DNA of 64,000 bases from Actinocrinis sp035946395. Lineage in GTDB: Bacteria; Actinomycetota; Actinomycetes; Streptomycetales; Catenulisporaceae. The position numbers and the translations under genes are program-made. Each line of letters starts with the position of its first letter. Position 1 is the stretch's first letter. A model generated the notes under the pieces. It searched no databases. It was given only the letters and a program-made list of their open reading frames with translations, and was not told where the DNA came from. This document shows positions 8,071 through 16,774 of the stretch, piece by piece. The DNA lies in assembly GCF_035946395.1 (NCBI RefSeq), contig NZ_DASYZI010000320.1, forward strand, positions 12,397 to 76,396. The letters run 5' to 3'.

Positions 8071-8720
8071 ATCAGCCCCCTGGTGATTGTTTCGTGGGTC
8101 TGCGGCACCGTGAGGTCGTCCGGCTTGTGGCCGAGCGTGGTGACGAAGACGCGTCCCTCGCCCCAGTTCCTGGTCCACACGACCGGCATCGTGGTCCCGG
8201 CGGCGCCGGGCGCGTCCGGGTCGTCGACGTAGTCGGTGACGGCGAGCACGTCGACGGACGGGTCGACGTGCACGTAGTACTGCTCGGTGTTCACCGGGTA
8301 GCCGGTGAGGCCGTCGACCAAGGGGTGCGATTCGCGTTCCGGGGCGGGGCGGACCCTGTAGTCCACGAAACCGCGCGGGTGGTGGACGAACTGGCCGCCG
8401 GTGATCAGCTGGTAGCCGGGGGCGTTGCGGAAGGCGTCGATCATGCCGCCGTGCCAGCCAGCGAAACCGGTCCCGGCCCGGACCGCCGCGGACAGTCCGG
8501 CCAGTTGCTCGCCGGTGATCGTGCCCATCGTCCAGGTCTGCACGATCAGGTCGGTCTCGGCGAGCGCCGCGGCGTCGAGGTAGCTGTCTAAGGATTCTGA
8601 TTTCACGACCCGGTAGCCGCGGCCTTCGAGTACCGCGGCGTAGCGGTCGGTCGCCTCGATCGGCCAGTGGCCCTTCCAACCGCCGCGCACCACCAGTGCC
8701 GTCTTGCGTGTTCCCGTCAT
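8055..8720 (-). CDS. ThuA-domain protein (first gene of the sugar operon)
   Basis: This 221-residue protein belongs to the ThuA class I glutamine-amidotransferase-like fold: TALVVRGGWKGHWPIEATDRYAAVL, then TGFAGWHGGMIDAFRN (about 93-108), and a C-terminal PVVWTRNWGEGRVFVTTLGHKPDD. ThuA proteins accompany disaccharide and trehalose catabolism through 3-keto derivatives, often next to Gfo/Idh/MocA dehydrogenases, exactly as here. It leads the operon 8720 to 4727. The chosen ATG follows GGAGGGCGG. No transporter or regulator gene of its own is adjacent. Confidence 0.82.
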   Translation of the reverse strand: MTGTRKTALVVRGGWKGHWPIEATDRYAAVLEGRGYRVVKSESLDSYLDAAALAETDLIVQTWTMGTITGEQLAGLSAAVRAGTGFAGWHGGMIDAFRNAPGYQLITGGQFVHHPRGFVDYRVRPAPERESHPLVDGLTGYPVNTEQYYVHVDPSVDVLAVTDYVDDPDAPGAAGTTMPVVWTRNWGEGRVFVTTLGHKPDDLTVPQTHETITRGLIWATR

Positions 8721-8835
8721 GGACCGCCCTCCGGGGGTTGCGAGGCCCGCCAGCACAGGGTCGCACGTTGTCGGCTTGGATTCTCGTGCGCCGACGCCAG
8801 GCGACGGCAACACGGCGACAAGCAGCGCGAGCACG

Positions 8836-8874
8836 CGTCGGGCGGGCTGCTCAGACTGAGCGGCCCGCCCGACG
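8836..8874 (-). terminator. Two-storey perfect hairpin, probable terminator of the ArsR/SRPBCC operon
   Basis: Outer arms 8836-8847 (CGTCGGGCGGGC) and 8863-8874 pair perfectly over 12 bp. An inner GCTCA/TGAGC stem closes on a 3-nt loop. It lies 54 nt past the SRPBCC stop (8929) on the minus strand and separates that operon from the ThuA operon. Confidence 0.7.
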
Positions 8875-8928
8875 GCGCGTTTCAGCTGCCCACACCGGCT
8901 GTGCGCCGTCACCCCTGGCAGCCACCTC

Positions 8929-9423
8929 TCACAGCAGCGAGACCGCGACCTGCTCCAGCTTGTCGAAGGCCTCCTGCATGCCGCCTTCCATGCCCGAGTC
9001 GATGTGCATGTCGCGGTTCTGCTGATTCTTGTGCTGCACAAGCGTCGAGAGCAGCGTGTGCCCGTCCTTCTCCTCGAAGGTGACGGTGACCGTCGCCGCG
9101 GCCTCGTCGGCGTCGGGAATGCCCTCGTAGACCTCGGTGTGCACGATGCGCTCGTCCGGAACGATCTCCAGATACTCGCCGTGGAAGGCCACCTCGAACC
9201 CGGCGTTCGCCGTCATCACGTACCGCCACCGGCCGCCGACCCGCAGGTCGACCTCCGCGAGCGTCATCTCGCCCCGCTCCCCGCTCCACCAGCGCTTGAT
9301 CAGCTCGGGCGTGGTGCTCGCCCGGTAGACCAGGTGCCTGGGCGCGGCGAACTCGCGCGTGATCAGGATTTGCGTGTCCGTCGGCAGCGTCACCACCGCG
9401 GTGTGGCTACTCGTCGTCATCAT
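8929..9423 (-). CDS. SRPBCC (AHSA1/START-like) domain protein
   Basis: This 164-residue protein has the Aha1-C/SRPBCC hydrophobic-ligand fold: ITREFAAPRHLVYRASTTPELIKRWW, LRVGGRWRYVM, FHGEYLEIVPDERIVHTE, VTVTFEEKDGHTLLS and a C-terminal helix GGMQEAFDKLEQVA. These proteins are commonly encoded directly after an ArsR-type repressor and are thought to bind small hydrophobic ligands. The first of two ATGs is chosen because GGAGG stands 6 nt upstream. It overlaps the ArsR gene by 17 bp, so the two are translationally coupled. Confidence 0.85.
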   Translation of the reverse strand: MMTTSSHTAVVTLPTDTQILITREFAAPRHLVYRASTTPELIKRWWSGERGEMTLAEVDLRVGGRWRYVMTANAGFEVAFHGEYLEIVPDERIVHTEVYEGIPDADEAAATVTVTFEEKDGHTLLSTLVQHKNQQNRDMHIDSGMEGGMQEAFDKLEQVAVSLL

Positions 9424-9766
9424 CCGTGTCCTCCGATTCCAGTTCCTTGAGCTCTTCCAGTACGACATCCAGTCGCGCGAAGCGCTCGGTCCACAGCTGC
9501 TCGTAGCTCTTGACCCACTCGTGGATCGGCCTGAGCGGGCCCGCGTTGAGCCGGTACAGCCGCTGCCGCCCCTCGTCGCGCACCTCGACCAGACCGACCT
9601 GCCTGAGCACCCGCAGGTGCTTGGAGACCAGCGGCTGTGGCAGGCCGAGGGCCGCCACCAGGTCGTTGACAGGCCGTTCCCCGTTGGCGAGCGCATCGAG
9701 TATCTGCCGCCGCCGGGGCTCAGCCACCGCGTTGAACGCGTCCGTAGTGGTCGCCGCTCGTGCCAT
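9407..9766 (-). CDS. ArsR-family transcriptional repressor
   Basis: A 119-residue winged-helix protein: DAFNAVAEPRRRQILDALANGERPVNDLVAALGLPQPLVSKHLRVLRQVGLVEVRDEGRQRLYRL is the ArsR HTH with wing. It has no metal-binding cysteine motif, placing it with the SRPBCC-linked (SdpR/YczG-like) regulators rather than metal sensors. The C-terminal tail is acidic (EDTDDDDE). It is first in a two-gene operon. A perfect 16-bp palindrome sits 11 nt before its ATG, so autorepression is likely. Confidence 0.88.
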   Translation of the reverse strand: MARAATTTDAFNAVAEPRRRQILDALANGERPVNDLVAALGLPQPLVSKHLRVLRQVGLVEVRDEGRQRLYRLNAGPLRPIHEWVKSYEQLWTERFARLDVVLEELKELESEDTDDDDE

Positions 9767-9777
9767 GCCGCCATCGT

Positions 9778-9793
9778 ATTCCCATATGGGAAT
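9778..9793 (-). promoter_or_regulatory. 16-bp perfect palindrome, probable ArsR operator
   Basis: ATTCCCATATGGGAAT is a perfect palindrome located 12-27 nt before the ATG of the ArsR gene at 9766, where a promoter or ribosome site would be. It also faces the divergent oxidase gene at 9932. Size and symmetry fit a dimeric winged-helix repressor; binding itself is inferred. Confidence 0.65.
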
Positions 9794-9931
9794 GTGTCAA
9801 GCGACCCAATTCACAGGAGTCATCTGGCGTTTCATCAGACTCGCTGCGGACGTGACGATGCGCGAGTACATTCACGTCTGTGTTAGGCCGGGCGTGGGAC
9901 GCTCGGCCACTTAAGGGTGGGGGATACGGCC

Positions 9932-12900
9932 ATGCGTGCCGCCATGGATTCACGGCTCAGACTTGGGATTATCGGTTTATCCACAGCGGCGCTGGCCGCG
10001 GTCGGATTGTGGGGTATCACTACGACCGCACACGCCGCGGGGTCGCCACCGGCCTTCGTGCAGCAGGCGGTGGCTCACCACTCCGCGGTGGCATCCACCA
10101 GCGTGCCGACCACGTCGCCGGTCACGAGCGGCAACCGGCTGATCGTCGAGGTCGCCGTGTGGAACTCGCAGTCCGCGACGACGAGCGCGGTGACCGACTC
10201 GGCCGGGAACACGTACACCGAGCTGACGCACTTCACCGCCTCCGACCACACCGAGATGAGCGTGTGGAGCGCGCAGGTCAACGCGGGCGGCGGTGCGGCG
10301 GCGACAGTCACCGCGAAGGCGACCTCCGCCGCGGACATGGCCGTGGCCGTTCTGGAGTACTCCGGGCTCGCCACCGCCTCCGACGCCTCGGTGGTGGACG
10401 TGCAGGCGCACGCGATCGGCAGCTCACCGGCCTCTTCCACGACGGTCGCGTCCGGTGCGACTCCGCCGACGACGGCCGGCAACGAGCTCGCGCTCGGCTT
10501 CTACGCCGACTCCGGCTTCCGGGACGCGCTGTCGGCGGGCACCGGATTCACCCAGCGGTCGAACATCTCCGGCGCGTCGGACATGGAACTGCTGGTCGAG
10601 GACCAGGCAGCGACGCAGGGCGCCGCACCGAACGCGACCTTCGGCACCGGAGCGACCACGGTGTGGCTCGCGGCGGCATTGGTGTTCAAGGGCGCGTCGT
10701 CCGGGTCGACGCCGACTGCGCCGGGCACGCCGAGTTCCGTGACCGCGACGCCGGGCAACGCCTCCGCGACGGTGTTCTGGTCGGCTCCGCCGGATGGCGG
10801 CGCGGTCATCTCCTCGTACACGGTCACGCCTTACGCCGCCGGGGTCGCGCAGCCCGCGACGACGGTCACCGGCACCCCTGCCCCGGCTTCAGCCGTGGTG
10901 GCCGGGCTGACGAACGGCACGAGCTACACGTTCACCGTCAGCGCGACGAACGCCATCGGCACGTCACCGGCGTCCGCGGCGTCGAACGCGATCGTGCCGA
11001 GCCCGAGCCCGCAGGGCCAGTGGGGCCCGCTGACCACGGCGCCGATGGTCTCCATCCACACCGTGCTGCTCGACAGCGGCAAGCTGCTGCAATGGGACGG
11101 CTGGAAGACTCCGACGCAGACCTACCTGTACGACCCGGCCGCCGGTTCGTACTCCGAGATCGATGCGCCGTCGAGCATCTTCTGCGGCGGCAACGCGAAG
11201 CTGCCGGACGGCCGAGTGCTCGTAGTCGGCGGCTTCGGCGTGGCGGTGACCGGGATGCTCGGCATCGTGGACGCGAACATCTTCGATCCGGCCACCAACA
11301 CGTGGACGAAGATGGCCAACATGCACCTGCCGCGCTGGTACCCGGATCTGACCGAACTGCCGGACGGACGGTACGTGGCGATCAGCGGCAACTCCACCAA
11401 CGCCACCACCTGGGCCGACACACCCGAGCTGTATGACCCGGCAACCAACTCCTGGACGCTGCTGTCGGGCATCAGCACTGCGCAGGTGCACGAGGAGGAG
11501 TACCCGTTCTCATACCTGGCGCCGAACGGCAAGGTCTTCACCATCGGGCCGTCCGAGGACGTCTCGTACTGGCTTGACGCGAACGCGCAGACCTGGACGC
11601 CGGTCGGGCCGAGCGGCGTGGTGAACGGCTCGTCGGTCATGTACCGGCCGGGCAAGATCCTGTACAGCGGCGGCGCGGCGAGCGTGACGTCGAGCCAGCC
11701 CGCGCAGTCGAACACCTCGGTGATCGACCTGACTTCGCCGGCTCCGGCCTGGCACGCGACCGCGGCGATGAACTACCCGCGGATCTACCACACGCTGACC
11801 ATGCTGGCCGACGGCCGGGTGCTCGCGGTCGGCGGCGGGAACACCTCCGACCAGATGCAGATCACCACCGGCGTGCTGCCTGCGGAGATCTGGGATCCAG
11901 CCACGCAGCAGTGGACCACGATCGGGTCGATCGCCGCCGCGCGCAACTACCACTCGACCGCGGTGCTGCAACCTGACGGCACGGTGCTGGTGTCCGGCGG
12001 CGGGCACCCGGAAACGCTCAACGACCCGGGTGAGTTCAACGCGCAGGTGTATTCGCCGTCTTATCTGTTCAACGGACCGCGCCCGACGATCTCCTCGGCG
12101 CCGGCCAGCGCGCAGTACGGCTCGACGATGACCATCGGCACCCCGGACGCGGCGAACATCGGCTCGGTGAACCTGGTCTCGTTCGGGGCCGACACGCACC
12201 AGTCCGACATGGACCAGCACTTCGTGCCGCTGTCGTTCACCGTGGGTTCAGGAACAGGCGGCTCGGGCACGCTTTCCGTGCAGGCGCCCGCCTCCGGAGC
12301 CATCGCGCCGCCCGGCGACTACATGCTGTTCATCCTGAACAAGGCGGGCGTGCCCTCGATGGCCGCGACGGTGCACATCACCGCCGCCCCGCCGACCGCT
12401 CCGGCCGCGCCGACCGGCGTGACCGCGACGGCGGGCAACGGCTCGGCATCGGTGACGTGGACCGCCCCGGCGAACGGCGGCTCGCAGATCACGTCGTACA
12501 CCGTCACGCCGTACGCAGGCAACACGGCGCTGACTTCGACGACGGTGGTCGGTAACCCGGCAGCAACCAGCACAACCGTGCCCGGCCTGACCAACGGCAC
12601 CAGCTACACGTTCACCGTTACCGCGACGAACGCGATCGGTACGTCGCCAGCGTCCGCAGCGTCGAATGCGGTAACGCCGACGAGCGTGGTAACGCCGGTG
12701 TTCGTGCAACAGGCGTCGACGCATCGCGCCAACGTACCGTCAGCCTCGGTCACACTGGGGTCGCCGATCACCGTCGGCAACCGTGTCATCGTCGAGGTCG
12801 GCACATGGAGCTCGGGATCGGCCACGGCCAGCGGCGTGACCGACTCCGCCGGGAATGCGTACACGGAACTGACTCACTTCACCGCCTCGGACCATACCGA

Positions 12901-13342
12901 GATGAGCGTGTGGAGCGCGCCGATCGGCGCGGGCGGAGGTGCCCCGCTGACAGTCACCGCGAGCACGACGGCGACGGCGGACATCGGCGTGGCCGCGCTG
13001 GAGTACTCCGGCCTGTCGGCGGCGACCGGGACCGGCGCGCTCGACGTGCAGGCCACCGCGACGGGCAGGACCACCGGGGCGGCCACGGTCGCCTCCGGCC
13101 CGACTGCGGCGGCCGGCGCGGGCAGCGAACTGGCGCTCGGCTTCTACGTCGACTCGGGGTTCGGTGACACCCTCGGCGCCGGATCGGGCTTCACGCAGCG
13201 CGTCAACATCTCGACCACCTCGGACATCGAGCTGATGGCCGAGGAGCAGTCCGCCGCGCTGGGCGGCACGCCGAGCGCGACCTTCACCAGCAGCGCGGCC
13301 ACGGTCTGGCTGGCCGCGATGCTGGTGTTCAAGCACGCGTAA
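9932..13342 (+). CDS. Secreted copper-radical oxidase (galactose/glyoxal-oxidase-like) with Fn3 and duplicated flanking domains
   Basis: This 1136-residue exported protein starts with a Sec signal peptide (to about residue 36, TAHAAG). Next come a beta-rich domain (about 40-255), an Fn3 domain (about 262-355), a kelch-propeller oxidase core (about 360-720) with a GO-like early-set domain (DUF1929, about 715-815), a second Fn3 (about 820-910) and a second copy of the first beta-rich domain (about 917-1136). The copper-radical site looks complete by motif: Cys418 in FCGG, Tyr470 in LPRWYPD, Tyr673-His674 in RNYHST and His756 in THQSDMDQ. These correspond to galactose oxidase Cys228-Tyr272, Tyr495-His496 and His581. 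It probably oxidises alcohol or aldehyde groups of sugars or polymers outside the cell. The ATG at 9932 follows GGTGGGGG; an upstream GTG at 9917 is possible. Confidence 0.88.
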   Translation: MRAAMDSRLRLGIIGLSTAALAAVGLWGITTTAHAAGSPPAFVQQAVAHHSAVASTSVPTTSPVTSGNRLIVEVAVWNSQSATTSAVTDSAGNTYTELTHFTASDHTEMSVWSAQVNAGGGAAATVTAKATSAADMAVAVLEYSGLATASDASVVDVQAHAIGSSPASSTTVASGATPPTTAGNELALGFYADSGFRDALSAGTGFTQRSNISGASDMELLVEDQAATQGAAPNATFGTGATTVWLAAALVFKGASSGSTPTAPGTPSSVTATPGNASATVFWSAPPDGGAVISSYTVTPYAAGVAQPATTVTGTPAPASAVVAGLTNGTSYTFTVSATNAIGTSPASAASNAIVPSPSPQGQWGPLTTAPMVSIHTVLLDSGKLLQWDGWKTPTQTYLYDPAAGSYSEIDAPSSIFCGGNAKLPDGRVLVVGGFGVAVTGMLGIVDANIFDPATNTWTKMANMHLPRWYPDLTELPDGRYVAISGNSTNATTWADTPELYDPATNSWTLLSGISTAQVHEEEYPFSYLAPNGKVFTIGPSEDVSYWLDANAQTWTPVGPSGVVNGSSVMYRPGKILYSGGAASVTSSQPAQSNTSVIDLTSPAPAWHATAAMNYPRIYHTLTMLADGRVLAVGGGNTSDQMQITTGVLPAEIWDPATQQWTTIGSIAAARNYHSTAVLQPDGTVLVSGGGHPETLNDPGEFNAQVYSPSYLFNGPRPTISSAPASAQYGSTMTIGTPDAANIGSVNLVSFGADTHQSDMDQHFVPLSFTVGSGTGGSGTLSVQAPASGAIAPPGDYMLFILNKAGVPSMAATVHITAAPPTAPAAPTGVTATAGNGSASVTWTAPANGGSQITSYTVTPYAGNTALTSTTVVGNPAATSTTVPGLTNGTSYTFTVTATNAIGTSPASAASNAVTPTSVVTPVFVQQASTHRANVPSASVTLGSPITVGNRVIVEVGTWSSGSATASGVTDSAGNAYTELTHFTASDHTEMSVWSAPIGAGGGAPLTVTASTTATADIGVAALEYSGLSAATGTGALDVQATATGRTTGAATVASGPTAAAGAGSELALGFYVDSGFGDTLGAGSGFTQRVNISTTSDIELMAEEQSAALGGTPSATFTSSAATVWLAAMLVFKHA

Positions 13343-13360
13343 GGCGTATCAGCAGGTCAC

Positions 13361-15775
13361 TCACTCGGTACGCAGGGCGGCGGCGGTTCGTGTCGCCGCC
13401 GCCCAGCTGGCCGGGAGCATCGCGCCGCCGAGCGCGATGGCCAGGCCGCCGAGCCCGAGCAGCACGGTCTCGACGCCGCTGTAGACCGTCAGGATGGAGT
13501 GCGGCAGGTTGGTGCCCGCCGCATGCCCCATCACCGGCAGCACGTAGTCGTGCAGCGCGATGCCGACGGGCACGCCGACGATCCCGGCCAGCAGGCCGAT
13601 CGGCGCCATGGAGCTGAGCACCATCGCGATGGTCTGCCGCAGCGTCATCCCCACCGCCTTGTAGACGCCGAGGTCGTGGATGCGCTCGCGGGTCTCCAGG
13701 ACGGCCGTGTTGAGCACGGCCAGTGCGGCCACCACGACCAGCAGGCCGGTCAGGATGGCGATCATCCCGTCGAGCAGGACGAAGATCGCGTCCTTGGAGC
13801 GGATCGCGTTGTCCTGCGCGTGCCCGCCGATCGGGTCCAGCACGTTGTTCAGTGCGCTGACGTAGGCGGCGTGGCCGGTGCCCGGCTTGAGCATGACGTC
13901 GAATTCGTGCGACTGCTTGGCCGGATCGACCGCGGAGACGGTGCGCAGGTCGGTCACCACGTCCATGCCCTGATCCGAAGTGTCGAAGACCTCTCCGACG
14001 ATCCGCACCGGGATCGCCGTGCCCTTGTCGGTCAGGGTGATCGTCGAGCCGATGCGGGTGCCGGTGACTTCGAGGAAGCGCGTCGGCACGACCGCCTGTC
14101 CCGGGCCGGTGAACCAGGACCCGGAGATCAGCTCGTACCGGTTCGACGAGTCGCCTTCCAGCAGTTGCACGCTCGTCGCTCCGGAGACGCCGGAGACCGT
14201 GAGCTCGTAGCGCGAGACACCAGACCACGAGCGCGTCCCGGGCTGCGCGGCGATGGCCGCCGCCACGGCGGCGGAATCCGCTGCCGCAGGCGCGGTGCCG
14301 CCTCCCTTCGGCCCTACGGTGGTCGTTCCCGAATCCGGGCCTCCGTCGGAGAGAAACACGTTGACGTCCGCCGACCCGTCGCGCGAGATGCCGGCGTGCA
14401 CCCGCTGCAACGACGTGGCCAGGCCGAAGGCGAAGGTCACAGCGGTGGCCCCGAACACGACCGCGGCGGCGACCGCGAGCGTGCGCGCCGGGCGGGTGAA
14501 GGGGCTGCCCAGGCCCAGGCCGACCGCGCGCGGCAGCGGCAGCCGACCGAGCACCCGGCGCGCGAAGCGGCCACGTCCCGCGCGCGGGGTGCGTCCCATC
14601 GCGATGGCGTCGACGGCGCGCAGCCGCCCGGCGCGCAATGCGGGGGCGAACGCGGTGGCCGCGACGATGACGAGCGCCGCGCAGACCGCCGCCACGTCGA
14701 TCCAGGGCGCGACGACCTGCGGTGGCGTGCCGAACACCTCGTCCTCGCGGCGCAGCAGCGGGACGGCGAGGACGTTGCCGAGCACGACGCCGAGTCCGAT
14801 GCCCACGGCCGACGGGATCAGCGCCTGCGCGAGGTAGGCGCGCACGACCTGCGACGGGGTGAATCCCAGGGCCTTGAGGATGCCGATGCGGCGCAGCGAG
14901 GCGCCGACCGAGCCGCTGACCACGTTGCCGACGATGAGCACCGACATGACCAGCCCGAGCACGCCGAAAGCGACCATGAACGGCACGATCGGCGCGGTGC
15001 TCGACTCCGCGCTGAGCTTGGCGTTGAGATAGGACAGCGATCCGGTCAGCGCGCCGGCCGGCAGCGCGTCCGCCAGGGTGCCGCGGTCCGCCACGATCTG
15101 CGCGTCGGTGCCGGCGCTCGCGAAGCGGTAGAGCATCTGGAACGTCGGTGCCGCGCCCGCAGCGCGCAGCGCCGGGACCTCGGCGGGCTCGACCCAGGCG
15201 TCGGCGGTGCCGGTGACCGACTGTGCGACCCCGACGATGGTCAGGTTCGGGCTGCCGGGCAGTTGCGGGAACGACAGAACGGCGCCGACCAGTTGGTTCG
15301 GCCCGAAGACGTCGGCGGACAGGACGGCCTGCCCCGGCCCGGTGACCCAATGCCCGTCGAGCAGCGTCAGGTCGTCGACCGGCCCGCCCGGATCCGCCCG
15401 GCCGGCGATGGACATCGGCGGCAGGCCGACGTCTCCCCCGAGCGCCGTGCTGTTCACGTGGCCCTGGTCGACGGTCACGGTCGGATAGGGACCTGACGCG
15501 GCGGTGACGCCCGCGGCGTGGCCGGTCGCGGCGATCTGCGTGCTCGTCGCCTTCGTGCCGTCGAACTGCGCGGCCAGGTGCGCGCCGTGCTGCCCGGAGA
15601 AAGCGTGGTCGAAGGGTGCCCGCGATGCCGCGAGCAACCCGATGGCGAGCACGGCGGACGTGACGGCCATCATCGTGGACAGCACCAGCACGAGCGTCTG
15701 GACTCTGCGGCGGCCGACGCCCGCGCGCACCACGCGGCCGAGCGCTCCGCCGAAGCCGAAGCCGATCCGGCTCAT
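13361..15775 (-). CDS. FtsX-like ABC transporter permease
   Basis: This 804-residue membrane protein has two FtsX/MacB permease units: an N-terminal TM (about 20-42), a large extracellular domain, three TM helices near residues 260-390 including IVPFMVAFGVLGLVMSVLIVGNVVSGSV, a TM near 450, a second extracellular domain, and three C-terminal TM helices (about 660-795). This is the duplicated eight-to-ten-TM type used for export or membrane-stress signalling rather than import. Its ATG overlaps the stop of the ATPase gene by 4 bp (ATGA). The operon is divergent from a histidine kinase/response regulator pair, typical of peptide-antibiotic or envelope-stress detoxification modules. Confidence 0.88.
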   Translation of the reverse strand: MSRIGFGFGGALGRVVRAGVGRRRVQTLVLVLSTMMAVTSAVLAIGLLAASRAPFDHAFSGQHGAHLAAQFDGTKATSTQIAATGHAAGVTAASGPYPTVTVDQGHVNSTALGGDVGLPPMSIAGRADPGGPVDDLTLLDGHWVTGPGQAVLSADVFGPNQLVGAVLSFPQLPGSPNLTIVGVAQSVTGTADAWVEPAEVPALRAAGAAPTFQMLYRFASAGTDAQIVADRGTLADALPAGALTGSLSYLNAKLSAESSTAPIVPFMVAFGVLGLVMSVLIVGNVVSGSVGASLRRIGILKALGFTPSQVVRAYLAQALIPSAVGIGLGVVLGNVLAVPLLRREDEVFGTPPQVVAPWIDVAAVCAALVIVAATAFAPALRAGRLRAVDAIAMGRTPRAGRGRFARRVLGRLPLPRAVGLGLGSPFTRPARTLAVAAAVVFGATAVTFAFGLATSLQRVHAGISRDGSADVNVFLSDGGPDSGTTTVGPKGGGTAPAAADSAAVAAAIAAQPGTRSWSGVSRYELTVSGVSGATSVQLLEGDSSNRYELISGSWFTGPGQAVVPTRFLEVTGTRIGSTITLTDKGTAIPVRIVGEVFDTSDQGMDVVTDLRTVSAVDPAKQSHEFDVMLKPGTGHAAYVSALNNVLDPIGGHAQDNAIRSKDAIFVLLDGMIAILTGLLVVVAALAVLNTAVLETRERIHDLGVYKAVGMTLRQTIAMVLSSMAPIGLLAGIVGVPVGIALHDYVLPVMGHAAGTNLPHSILTVYSGVETVLLGLGGLAIALGGAMLPASWAAATRTAAALRTE

Positions 15776-16500
15776 CGCGCTCCCCCGGCCGGCCCGGCGA
15801 CGCTCGGCACCGCGCTGTCGGAGGCGATCCGGCCGTCGACGAGCCGGATGGTGCGCGTGGCGCAGGACTCTGCGAGCTGGATGTCGTGGGTGACCAGCAG
15901 GATGGTCTGGCCGTCCTGGTTCAGCTCGGACAGCAGTTCCCTGACGTCGCGGCCGGAGGCGGTGTCCAGGGCGCCGGTCGGCTCGTCGGCCAGCAGCAGC
16001 GCCGGGCGGTTGATCAACGCCCTGGCGACGGCGACACGCTGACGCTCGCCGCCGGACAGGCGCCCGGGGTAGGCGTGCGCGTGCCGGTCGATGCCGAGCG
16101 TTTCGAGCAGTTCCGCGGCCCGGGCGCGGGCCCGCGCGCGAGGCATGCCGCTCAGCTGCGCGGGCAGCATCACGTTGTCCGCCACGGTCAGGTCGTCGAG
16201 CAGGTTGAAGAACTGGAAGACCATGCCGATGCGGTCCCGGCGGTACTTCGCGGAGCCGCTCTCCCCGAGCCCGTCCACGCGCAGGCCCTCCACCAGTACG
16301 CTGCCGGCCGTGGGCCGGTCCAGCCCGGCGATCATGTTCAGCACGGTGGACTTGCCGCTGCCGGACGGCCCGAGGATCGCCACGGCCTCGCCGCGCTCCA
16401 CCGACAGGGACAGGTCGTCCACGGCGGGCGGCCCGTCGTCGTATCTCTTGCTCACCTGGCGCAGTTCGATCAGCGGCGCGTCCACGCCGGTCTCCTTCAT
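15772..16500 (-). CDS. ABC transporter ATP-binding protein (MacB/LolD type)
   Basis: This 242-residue ATPase shows Walker A GPSGSGKST (about residues 44-52), the Q-loop FQFFNL, the signature LSGGERQRVAVARALI (about 145-160), Walker B ALLLADEPTGALD and the H-loop TILLVTHD. The pattern is that of MacB/LolD ATPases that pair with FtsX-like permeases. The next gene (13361-15775) is that permease and overlaps by 4 bp. The start is taken at MKETGVDAPLIELRQVSKRY; the upstream ribosome site is weak, and the open frame extends further without homology. Confidence 0.9.
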   Translation of the reverse strand: MKETGVDAPLIELRQVSKRYDDGPPAVDDLSLSVERGEAVAILGPSGSGKSTVLNMIAGLDRPTAGSVLVEGLRVDGLGESGSAKYRRDRIGMVFQFFNLLDDLTVADNVMLPAQLSGMPRARARARAAELLETLGIDRHAHAYPGRLSGGERQRVAVARALINRPALLLADEPTGALDTASGRDVRELLSELNQDGQTILLVTHDIQLAESCATRTIRLVDGRIASDSAVPSVAGPAGGAR

Positions 16501-16658
16501 CCGAGTTCCACAGGCATCCAAAAACACAGGCACCAACAACACGGGTTCCAACAACTGCGTCACCCCTGGCGGGGTCGAAGGTAGGCGCCAGGCAGGTGCG
16601 CGCACGTCGGCCGCCCGGCCGAGATCTGCTACCGCGCCGGACGCATGGGCGCACGCGT

Positions 16659-16684
16659 CATCCCGTGGATGTATTCGCGGGATG
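16659..16684. promoter_or_regulatory. Inverted repeat in the divergent ABC / two-component intergenic region
   Basis: CATCCCG (16659-16665) and CGGGATG (16678-16684) form a perfect 7-bp inverted repeat with 12-nt spacing. It lies between the divergent ABC operon (start 16500) and the kinase gene (start 16775). The position suits an operator for the neighbouring LuxR-type regulator. This is only positional inference. Confidence 0.4.
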
Positions 16685-16774
16685 TACGGTCTCAACCTGC
16701 GGGAGGGATGTGCGCATCGACCCGGCGAACGACAATGACCCCGTGACGGTGACGGTGGTGGCGAGGATGAAGCG

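Noticed and set aside
13499..15496. 665-codon open frame on the plus strand
   Set aside because: It is antisense to the FtsX-like permease gene, with composition rich in Arg, Gly and Asp and no domain.
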